This document shows positions 31,886 to 38,719 of a stretch of DNA of 39,606 nt, piece by piece (position 1 is the stretch's first letter; each line of letters opens with the position of its first letter). The notes under the pieces are model-generated. The model ran no database searches, was not told where the DNA came from, and saw nothing but the letters and a program-made list of their open reading frames with translations. The stretch covers positions 48,938 through 88,543 of the forward strand of contig DBYW01000001.1 of the NCBI GenBank assembly GCA_002311645.1, in the 5' to 3' direction. The stretch is from Bacteroidales bacterium UBA1176. GTDB lineage: Bacteria > Bacteroidota > Bacteroidia > Bacteroidales > WCHB1-69. The position numbers and the translations under genes were made by a program.

Positions 31886-32779
31886 ATGGTTAAGAATCGC
31901 ATTGTCAAAGACCGACTGGCTCAGGGAGTGATGTTTTCCCTGACCATTGTAGCCATACTCTTTGTCGTGGTGATGGCCATTGGACTCTATCTGAAGTCGT
32001 CGCCAGTGTTGGAGGGGCGGTCGCTGTTCAGCCTGCTCACTTCCAGTGTATGGAAGCCGATGAAGGGTGAATTTGGATTTCTGCCTTTCATTGTGGGCAC
32101 GCTGTGGGTGACATTTCTTGCCATTCTGATCTCTTTTCCCATCTCATTTCTGACGGCTATTTATTTGACGGAATATGCGCGCCCTGTGGTGCGCAAATTC
32201 GTTTTTCCTGCTTTGGATATATTGGCTGCGCTGCCTTCGGTTATCTATGGTGTGTGGGGTATGTTGGTTATCGTGCCTTGGATATCCAATCATGTCGCGC
32301 CGCACTTCATGGAATTTTCTTCGGGATACACTGTTCTGGCCGCCGGTATTGTGCTGGGTGTGATGGTGATCCCTTTGTTGGTAAGCCTCTTCATTGAGGT
32401 TTTCACCAGTGTGCCCGCGGAGTTGCGCGAGGCATCGCTTGCGTTGGGTGCCACCCGCTGGCAGACCACCAAGAAGGTGGTGCTGCGCAAAACCCTCGCA
32501 GGGGTGTTGGCAGCTGTCGTGCTGGCTATTTCCCGCGCCATGGGCGAAACCATCGCGGTGTTGATGGTCTGCGGTTGTGTGATCGGCATCCCCACGAACA
32601 TCCTGGAATCCTGCTATCCCATTCCCGCTCTGATCGCCAACAACTACGGCGAGATGCTTTCCATGCCGCTCTATGAGTCCGCTCTGATGTTTGCGGCTCT
32701 CATCCTGTTTGCCGTAGTCTTGATTTTCAATCTGTTGTCTCGAATCATCCTCTATCGTATCGAAAGTAGGGAGGAATAA
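31886..32779 (+). CDS. pstC: Phosphate ABC transporter permease PstC
   Basis: Inner-membrane permease of the high-affinity phosphate transporter. 297 residues with six transmembrane helices and the EAA loop (EASLALGATRWQTTKKVVLRK split into the conserved EAxxALGAT pattern). A TTG codon 9 bases upstream was rejected in favour of ATG 31886 (MVKNRIVKD). It pairs with PstA. Spacing to pstA is 12 bases. Confidence 0.93.
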   Translation: MVKNRIVKDRLAQGVMFSLTIVAILFVVVMAIGLYLKSSPVLEGRSLFSLLTSSVWKPMKGEFGFLPFIVGTLWVTFLAILISFPISFLTAIYLTEYARPVVRKFVFPALDILAALPSVIYGVWGMLVIVPWISNHVAPHFMEFSSGYTVLAAGIVLGVMVIPLLVSLFIEVFTSVPAELREASLALGATRWQTTKKVVLRKTLAGVLAAVVLAISRAMGETIAVLMVCGCVIGIPTNILESCYPIPALIANNYGEMLSMPLYESALMFAALILFAVVLIFNLLSRIILYRIESREE

Positions 32780-32791
32780 AATCGCCATGGT

Positions 32792-33646
32792 ATGAAGATC
32801 AGCAAGTCTAAAAGAATAGAGGAGGCCGTGTTCAAGGTCTTGATGTGGGTGGCAATGGGCATCGTGTTCGCTTTCGTGTTTAGTGTCATCTGGACCATTT
32901 TTTCCCGGGGCGTGAAGGCCATGAGTTGGGACATGATCACCAAGTTGCCTGGCGGCGGGTTCTATATTGGCAAGGAGGGCGGATTCCTCAACGCGATTGT
33001 CGGATCGCTGTATATTGTGGGCGCCTCGACACTTATCGGGCTGCTCGTCTCCATTCCGGTGGTTTTCTATCTCAATGTCTATAGGAAGAAGGGCTCGCGT
33101 CTGGCGTATGTTGCGCGTTTGGCGTTTGACGTGCTGTTCGGGATGCCTTCCATTGTGTATGGTGCTTTTGGTTTCACCATCATGGTGTATTTCGGGTTGC
33201 GAGCTTCTCTGCTCGGCGGTATCATTGTGATCACGTTGCTCATCATCCCCATCTTCATCCGCTCGATGGATGAGGCCTCGCGCAACTTCCCGCGCGACAT
33301 ATTGGATGCCAGCTATGCCTTGGGTGCCACCAGATGGGAGACTTTGAGGGTCGTGGTGCGCCAGATTGCGCCGGGCATCGCCACCGCCACGCTGCTCTCC
33401 ATCGGCCGAGCCATCGGCGATGCCGCGAGTGTCATGTTCACGGCAGGATACACCGACAGCATTCCCACTTCGCTGTCGCAGCCGGCGGCCACCCTGCCAT
33501 TGGCGGTCTTCTTCCAGCTGAGCAGTCCCATCCCTGAAGTGCAGGACAGAGCCTATGCCGCCGCCCTCGTCCTGACCATCATCGTGCTGATATTGAGTAT
33601 CGGCGGTCGTTTCATCACCAACCGTTTCTCCAAAAACAAACTCTAA
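32792..33646 (+). CDS. pstA: Phosphate ABC transporter permease PstA
   Basis: Second permease of the Pst transporter, forming the channel with PstC. 284 residues, six predicted transmembrane helices, EAA loop with DASYALGATRWETLR. The stop codon overlaps the pstB start as TAATG (bases 33644-33648), giving translational coupling. Confidence 0.93.
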   Translation: MKISKSKRIEEAVFKVLMWVAMGIVFAFVFSVIWTIFSRGVKAMSWDMITKLPGGGFYIGKEGGFLNAIVGSLYIVGASTLIGLLVSIPVVFYLNVYRKKGSRLAYVARLAFDVLFGMPSIVYGAFGFTIMVYFGLRASLLGGIIVITLLIIPIFIRSMDEASRNFPRDILDASYALGATRWETLRVVVRQIAPGIATATLLSIGRAIGDAASVMFTAGYTDSIPTSLSQPAATLPLAVFFQLSSPIPEVQDRAYAAALVLTIIVLILSIGGRFITNRFSKNKL

Positions 33647-34398
33647 TGGCCATAGAAGTTCAAAACCTCAACGTCCACATTAAGGGTATTCATATACTGA
33701 AGAATCTGAACCTGACGATTCCGGAGAAGCAGATCACCTGCGTCATCGGGCCGTCGGGATGCGGCAAGTCCACTTTGCTGCGCACGCTCAACCGCCTCAT
33801 CGACTCCACCGAAGGTGTCCGGCTGGAGGGCAAGGTTTTAGTGGATGGCACCGACATCATCGGCAGTGGTCCTGAAATCACGGAGTTGCGTCGTAAGATC
33901 GGGTTGGTGAGCCAGCGTCCCTGTCCGCTGCCCATGTCCATTTTCGACAACGTGGCCTATGGATGTCGCATCAATAAGATGTATAAACGTCACCGCGATC
34001 TTGAAAACGCTGTTCAAGAAAACCTGCGCGCTGTCGGTTTGTGGGATGAGGTGCGCGGTCGTGTGCGTACACCTGCCGCACGGCTCTCCATCGGACAGCA
34101 GCAGCGCCTCTGCCTTGCCCGCTCCCTTGCCGTGGAACCGCAATATATCCTTGCCGATGAGGCTACCAGTGCCCTCGACCCCATTTCCAGCAAAACGGTC
34201 GAGGACCTTTTTGTGTCATTGAAAAAAGACTACACCATCATCATGGTGACACACACGTTGCGGCAGGCCTTGCGAATTGCCGACAACGTGGTCTTCATGT
34301 ACCTCGGCGAAGTCATCGAGGCAGGCCCGGCACAGGAGGTTTTCAACAGCCCGCAGCAGGAACTTACTCAGAAATATCTGTCGGGAGTGTTCAGTTAG
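33646..34398 (+). CDS. pstB: Phosphate ABC transporter ATP-binding protein
   Basis: ATPase that drives phosphate import, at the inner face of the membrane. 250 residues. Walker A GPSGCGKST (35-43), signature LSIGQQQRL (family usually LSGGQ, here with Ile), Walker B YILADEATSALD, H-loop MVTHT. It ends the pst operon; phoU, which usually follows pstB, is absent here, and cysD begins 50 bases later. No terminator hairpin was seen between them, so read-through is possible. Confidence 0.93.
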   Translation: MAIEVQNLNVHIKGIHILKNLNLTIPEKQITCVIGPSGCGKSTLLRTLNRLIDSTEGVRLEGKVLVDGTDIIGSGPEITELRRKIGLVSQRPCPLPMSIFDNVAYGCRINKMYKRHRDLENAVQENLRAVGLWDEVRGRVRTPAARLSIGQQQRLCLARSLAVEPQYILADEATSALDPISSKTVEDLFVSLKKDYTIIMVTHTLRQALRIADNVVFMYLGEVIEAGPAQEVFNSPQQELTQKYLSGVFS

Positions 34399-34447
34399 AA
34401 GTTGGATGCGGGGATTAGGAATTGTTTTTTAGACATTTGCTTATTAT

Positions 34448-35353
34448 ATGAAAGATTTTAAGTTAACGCATTTGAAGGAATTGGAGGCGGAGTCCATCTA
34501 CGTGCTTCGCGAGGTGGCGGCCCAGTTCGAGCGTCCTGCCATCCTTTTTTCGGGTGGCAAGGACTCCATTGTGGTCACTTATTTAGCCTACAAGGCCTTT
34601 TATCCTGCCAAGATACCGTTCCCGTTGTTGCACATCGACACGGGGCACAATTTCCGGGAGACGCTCGAATATCGGGATGCACTCGTGGCAAAATTGGGTG
34701 CGCAGCTGGTTGTGGGATCTGTGCAGGAGAGTATCGACAAAGGTCGCGTGAAGGAGGAACAGGGCTATAATGCCAGTCGCAACCGTTTGCAGACCACCAC
34801 TTTGCTGGATACCATCGAGGAATACAAGTTCGATGCTTGCATTGGTGGCGCCCGCCGTGACGAGGAGAAGGCCCGCGCCAAGGAGCGTTTTTTCTCTCAC
34901 CGCGACGATTTTGGGCAATGGAACCCTAAGAACCAGCGCCCCGAATTGTGGAACATCTTCAACGGTCGGAAGAACATGGGCGAGCATTTCCGTGTCTTCC
35001 CTATCAGCAACTGGACCGAGATGGATGTCTGGCAGTATATTTACCAGGAGCACATTGAGATGCCGAGTCTGTATTTCACGCATGAGCGTGCCTGTTTCCT
35101 GCGTGATGGGCAGTGGCTTGCCGCTGAGCCATGCATGCGCCTCAAGCCTGACGAACAGGTGGAGGTGCGGAGAGTGCGTTGCCGCACGATTGGCGACATC
35201 AGTTGCACGGGACTCACCCTCTCGGAGGCAAATACCTTAGAGGACATCATCGAAGAGATTGCCGCCACCCGTATCACCGAACGCGGCGGCCGTGCCGACG
35301 ACAAACGCAGCGAGACTTCCATGGAGGATCGCAAAAAAGAGGGCTACTTTTAG
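34448..35353 (+). CDS. cysD: Sulfate adenylyltransferase subunit 2
   Basis: Small catalytic subunit of ATP sulfurylase; makes adenylylsulfate (APS) and PPi from sulfate and ATP, with CysN. 301 residues. N-type ATP pyrophosphatase loop SGGKDS at 35-40, RDALVAKLGAQ and CIGGARRDEEKARAKER are as in CysD. The C-terminal half has RCRTIGD and TERGGRADD. It heads a cysD-cysN-cysH run. No riboswitch or Cys-type operator was seen upstream. Confidence 0.95.
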   Translation: MKDFKLTHLKELEAESIYVLREVAAQFERPAILFSGGKDSIVVTYLAYKAFYPAKIPFPLLHIDTGHNFRETLEYRDALVAKLGAQLVVGSVQESIDKGRVKEEQGYNASRNRLQTTTLLDTIEEYKFDACIGGARRDEEKARAKERFFSHRDDFGQWNPKNQRPELWNIFNGRKNMGEHFRVFPISNWTEMDVWQYIYQEHIEMPSLYFTHERACFLRDGQWLAAEPCMRLKPDEQVEVRRVRCRTIGDISCTGLTLSEANTLEDIIEEIAATRITERGGRADDKRSETSMEDRKKEGYF

Positions 35354-35401
35354 AGAGATGGGGCGATTGTTAAACAAAACATTGAAAATAACAGTGATAG
35401 A

Positions 35402-36679
35402 ATGAATACAAAAGGATATTTGGATATGGAGCTGCTGCGTTTCACGACGGCAGGCAGTGTGGACGACGGCAAAAGCACCTTGATCGGGCGGCTGTTGTAT
35501 GACAGCAAGTCCATCTTTGAGGACCAGTTGGAGGCAGTGGAGCGGGCCTCCCGCAGCCGTGGCAACGAAGAGGTCAATCTGGCGTTGCTCACCGACGGCT
35601 TGCGCGCCGAGCGCGAACAGGGCATCACCATTGACGTGGCCTACCGCTATTTTGCCACCCCCAAGCGCAAGTTCATCATTGCCGACACGCCGGGGCATGT
35701 GCAGTATACCCGCAACATGGTGACCGGCGCTTCCACCGCCGACTTGGCCATCATCCTCATCGACGCCCGCAACGGCGTGGTCGAGCAGACCGTGCGCCAT
35801 TCCTACATCGCGAAACTGCTTGGCATCCCATACGTGACCGTCTGCATCAACAAAATGGATCTTGTCGATTTCTCGGAAGAGCGTTTCTGCGAAATCGAGC
35901 GCGACTACCGTGAAATGAGCGCCAAAATCGGGAACGATGCTCAGCTGCACTTCCTGCCCATTTCCGCCAAATATGGCGACAATGTGGTCAATGCTTCCGA
36001 ACGCGCGCCCTGGTATTCCGGCCCGACGTTGATGGCTTTGTTGGAAGAGGTGCCCATCAGTCACAAGCTTGGCGGAGAGTTGCAGCCCATGCGTCTGCCC
36101 GTGCAATACGTCATCCGTCCCATCTCCGACAAGTTCCCCGACTATCGGGCATACGCCGGGCGTCTGGCGGGCGGTGTGCTCCATGTGGGCGATGCTGTGC
36201 GCGTGCTCCCCTCGGGGATGACCAGCCGTGTCAAGGCCATTATGCAGGCCGACAAGTCCCAGGAAGTCGCCCATACGCCGGAGTCCATTTCCGTGTTGTT
36301 GGAGGACGACATCGATATCAGTCGGGGTGATATGCTGGTGGGCGTGGACGATACATCACCCATAGTGGGACAGGAATTCAAGATTATGTGCTGCTGGTTC
36401 AATGCCCAGCCCATGCAGCTGCGCAAGCGCTATGTGGTGCGCAGCGCGGTTGCGGAGTCTGTCGGCATGGTCGCGGCCCTCGACTATCGAGTGGACATTC
36501 ACACCCTTGAACCTGTCACGGGCGAGAGTACACTGAACATGAACGACATTGCGTGCCTGACACTGCGTACATCCAATCCCATGGTTTTCGACCGCTACGA
36601 GGACAACCGTACCACAGGATCGCTTGTCCTCATTGATCCTGACAGCAACGAAACCATCGCTGCGGGAATGATAGGATGA
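35402..36679 (+). CDS. cysN: Sulfate adenylyltransferase subunit 1 (GTPase)
   Basis: EF-Tu-like GTPase that drives APS synthesis by CysD through GTP hydrolysis. 425 residues, so there is no fused CysC kinase domain (CysNC fusions are about 600-650). P-loop GSVDDGKST (18-26), DTPGH (95-99) and NKMD (150-153) are intact, followed by two beta-barrel domains. It starts 48 bases after cysD. The lack of APS kinase here fits the APS-type reductase that follows. Confidence 0.95.
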   Translation: MNTKGYLDMELLRFTTAGSVDDGKSTLIGRLLYDSKSIFEDQLEAVERASRSRGNEEVNLALLTDGLRAEREQGITIDVAYRYFATPKRKFIIADTPGHVQYTRNMVTGASTADLAIILIDARNGVVEQTVRHSYIAKLLGIPYVTVCINKMDLVDFSEERFCEIERDYREMSAKIGNDAQLHFLPISAKYGDNVVNASERAPWYSGPTLMALLEEVPISHKLGGELQPMRLPVQYVIRPISDKFPDYRAYAGRLAGGVLHVGDAVRVLPSGMTSRVKAIMQADKSQEVAHTPESISVLLEDDIDISRGDMLVGVDDTSPIVGQEFKIMCCWFNAQPMQLRKRYVVRSAVAESVGMVAALDYRVDIHTLEPVTGESTLNMNDIACLTLRTSNPMVFDRYEDNRTTGSLVLIDPDSNETIAAGMIG

Positions 36680-36746
36680 CAATGGGGGCATGCGTTGTGT
36701 ATTGCCTGTAGATAATTGTAAGGTTAAATTTTTTTATCGATTTAGC

Positions 36747-37457
36747 ATGTCTGGACAGAACGAAATAAGAGATTTGAATCTTGCTTTTGCGGGAAAGAGT
36801 CCGCAGGAATTGCTTCAGTATTACATGGAACAATTCGGAGACCGCATTGCGCTTTCATCCAGTCTGAGCATTGAGGACCAGACCTTGACGGACATGATGC
36901 TGGCCATCAATCCGAAAGCGCGGATTTTCACATTGGATACGGGACGCCTGTTTCCGGAAACGTATGCCTTGATTGACAAAACCAATCTGCACTACGGCAT
37001 CAAGATGGAGGTTTTCTGTCCGCAGACGGAGGCTCTGCAGGAGATGGTTGGGAAAGAGGGCATCAACTTGTTCTACGAGAGTTTGGAGAAACGGCATCTT
37101 TGCTGCCAAGTCCGCAAGTTGGAGCCGTTGTCAAGGGCGTTCAAGACACTGGATGCGTGGGTATGCGGGTTGCGCAGGAGCCAGTCGGTGACGCGTGGCG
37201 ACATGCAGTTAGTGGAGTGGGATGAGCGTCACAATTTGTTGAAAATCAATCCGCTGATAGAATGGAGCGAAGAACATGTGTGGGCGTATATACGCGAGCA
37301 TCGGGTTCCCTACAACAAACTCCACGACCAAGGGTTCCCCAGCATCGGCTGCCAGCCCTGCACCCGGGCGGTGAAGCCCGGCGAGGATATCCGGTCTGGC
37401 CGCTGGTGGTGGGAGAGTCCCGAACACCGTGAATGCGGACTTCATGGAAAAGATTGA
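36747..37457 (+). CDS. cysH: APS reductase (assimilatory, 4Fe-4S type)
   Basis: Reduces adenylylsulfate to sulfite with thioredoxin. 236 residues. It has the cysteine pattern of 4Fe-4S APS reductases, Cys119-Cys120 (HLCCQVRK) and Cys202-x2-Cys205 (IGCQPC), plus the catalytic C-terminal Cys230 in ECGLH. PAPS reductases lack the cluster cysteines, so APS is the likely substrate. Also SSSLSIEDQ and LDTGRLFPET. ATG 36747 (MSGQNEI) was chosen; ATG 36690 would add 19 unlike residues. Sulfite reductase genes are not in the window. Confidence 0.93.
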   Translation: MSGQNEIRDLNLAFAGKSPQELLQYYMEQFGDRIALSSSLSIEDQTLTDMMLAINPKARIFTLDTGRLFPETYALIDKTNLHYGIKMEVFCPQTEALQEMVGKEGINLFYESLEKRHLCCQVRKLEPLSRAFKTLDAWVCGLRRSQSVTRGDMQLVEWDERHNLLKINPLIEWSEEHVWAYIREHRVPYNKLHDQGFPSIGCQPCTRAVKPGEDIRSGRWWWESPEHRECGLHGKD

Positions 37458-37487
37458 TGTGATAAAACGTGTGCGAACTTTTTTGCG

Positions 37488-37495
37488 TAACTTTG
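37488..37495 (+). promoter_or_regulatory. -7 promoter element for the AraC-type gene
   Basis: TAACTTTG followed by CCCC, 25 bases upstream of ATG 37520, matches TAnnTTTG. It shows that an upstream in-frame start at 37469 cannot be used by this transcript. Confidence 0.7.
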
Positions 37496-37519
37496 CCCCT
37501 GTTTTTAAATACTCTGTTT

Positions 37520-38050
37520 ATGCCCATTTTACTCTATCAGGCCCTTTTGCTCCTTGTTACTGCGACAGCTGTCTTTTTTATCATCATGTTTGTCCAAAGC
37601 CGTAAGGCCTACAAGCGGCTGCTCAAGAAAGACCTTGAGGAACAGCAGACTTCGTTCACATTCTCCGAAAAAATCGATTTTTCGGACGTGAAGGCGGACG
37701 ACACAGCAGACCAAGATCTTATCGCCCAACTCAAGACAATGTTTGAAGTGGACAAGGTGTACACTGATCCTGATCTGTCTCTCAACCAGCTGGCCAAGAA
37801 GATGGGCACCAATCGTGCCACCTTGTCGCATGTCATCAACCAATACTTCCACAAGTCCTTCCCGGCATTGCTCAACCAGTATCGGGTCAACGAGGCTCTG
37901 CGTTTGTTGACGGAGAAAAGCAGCAAGGATTACAAGTTGGAGGTCATCGGCGAGATGTGCGGCTATCGGAACCGCCAGGTTTTCCACTCTGCCTTCAAGC
38001 GCGAGACGGGCATCACGCCGAACCATTTCCGCAAGGTGTCGGAAGGATAG
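37520..38050 (+). CDS. Membrane-tethered AraC-family DNA-binding protein
   Basis: 176 residues: one N-terminal transmembrane helix (about 4-24, LLLLVTATAVFFIIMFV), a charged linker with KKDLEEQQ and an Asp-rich stretch, then an AraC/XylS double helix-turn-helix (about 75-172, LSLNQLAKKMGTNRATLSHV and CGYRNRQVFHSAFKRETG). There is no ligand-binding or sensor domain, no receiver domain and only a single membrane segment. In Bacteroidota, AraC domains often sit on large hybrid sensors; this is a minimal version. Targets are unknown. It has its own -7 element (37488-37495) and lies 62 bases after cysH on the same strand, which does not prove it controls sulfate genes. Confidence 0.8.
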   Translation: MPILLYQALLLLVTATAVFFIIMFVQSRKAYKRLLKKDLEEQQTSFTFSEKIDFSDVKADDTADQDLIAQLKTMFEVDKVYTDPDLSLNQLAKKMGTNRATLSHVINQYFHKSFPALLNQYRVNEALRLLTEKSSKDYKLEVIGEMCGYRNRQVFHSAFKRETGITPNHFRKVSEG

Positions 38051-38177
38051 GGTACGGGAACTTTTTACCAAATTTAAAAAGCGTTCGCATTGTCCTCCTC
38101 CCCACCATCGCTCCTTTCAGTCGCTTGATGTGGGGGTTACAGAGACGGGTGTTTCTTCGGAACACGTTTGAAGGGGG

Positions 38178-38274
38178 AATGATTTTGGCGAGAATGGGTG
38201 CCTTGGCGAGACGGAGGTTCCGCTTGACGCTTCGCGTCTCGCGGAATGGTGGTGGGTTTTAAGCCAAAATCATT
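38178..38274. repeat. Inverted repeat with nested hairpins
   Basis: AATGATTTTGGC (38178-38189) is perfectly inverted as GCCAAAATCATT (38263-38274). Inside, GCGAGACG (38206-38213) pairs with CGTCTCGC (38235-38242), and GACGC-TTC-GCGTC (38226-38238) can form a competing tight hairpin. Could be a structured RNA, a mobile-element-like repeat or a transcription stop region. Confidence 0.6.
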
Positions 38275-38333
38275 GGAGTGGAAAGCCCGACGCCGCGCCG
38301 GCACGCCCAAATAAAAAAAAATGAAGCCCCTGA

Positions 38334-38384
38334 TTTGTGTCATTATGTAAAAAAGTCCCGATTTTTCGAGAAAAATGACACAAA
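38334..38384. repeat. 11-bp perfect inverted repeat
   Basis: TTTGTGTCATT (38334-38344) is inverted as AATGACACAAA (38374-38384) around 29 bases. No T-run follows, so it is not a standard terminator. Confidence 0.5.
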
Positions 38385-38441
38385 AAGCGAGGGCGAAAAA
38401 GCAGTAGCAGGTGTCGAACAAGAGATTATGCAATTTTTTTT

Positions 38442-38581
38442 CGGAATTATCCCTTTAAGTCTTGCAAAAAATGGTATGATAATCTGCGTTAATCTGCGTG
38501 GTCTGCGGGACAATTATATGCCCGCCGAACTCGCAGAAATACGCAGACAGGATATTAACAAGATTCAAGGGGATAATTCTG
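38442..38581. repeat. Intergenic repeat element, copy 2, with terminal inverted repeats
   Basis: The ends are 23-base imperfect inverted repeats, 38442-38464 and 38559-38581 (19 of 23 matching). T-runs flank both sides. The left half matches the reverse complement of copy 1 (2795-2870). The centre holds CTGCGTGGTCTGCGGG-like blocks. It resembles a MITE or REP-type element; it encodes no protein. Confidence 0.7.
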
Positions 38582-38623
38582 ATTTTTTTTACGGAATGGA
38601 ATAATAATTATGAACGAATTGTG

Positions 38624-38631
38624 TATCTTTG
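38624..38631 (+). promoter_or_regulatory. -7 promoter element for the tandem-repeat protein gene
   Basis: TATCTTTG followed by CATTT matches TAnnTTTG, about 89 bases upstream of ATG 38720. Confidence 0.65.
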
Positions 38632-38719
38632 CATTTTTACTTGTGAATAAGTTTTTATTAAGAATCAGGATGCTAAAGGTCTGATTGTAATGATATAACG
38701 AAGCAAAAAGAACGAGAGT

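Larger units (their letters stand above)
38051..38719. other. Non-coding stretch with nested inverted repeats
   Basis: 669 bases without a supported gene. It contains three separate inverted-repeat structures (38178-38274, 38334-38384, 38442-38581) and the promoter element of the next gene (38624-38631). Short open frames here overlap the repeats and were not accepted. Confidence 0.7.
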
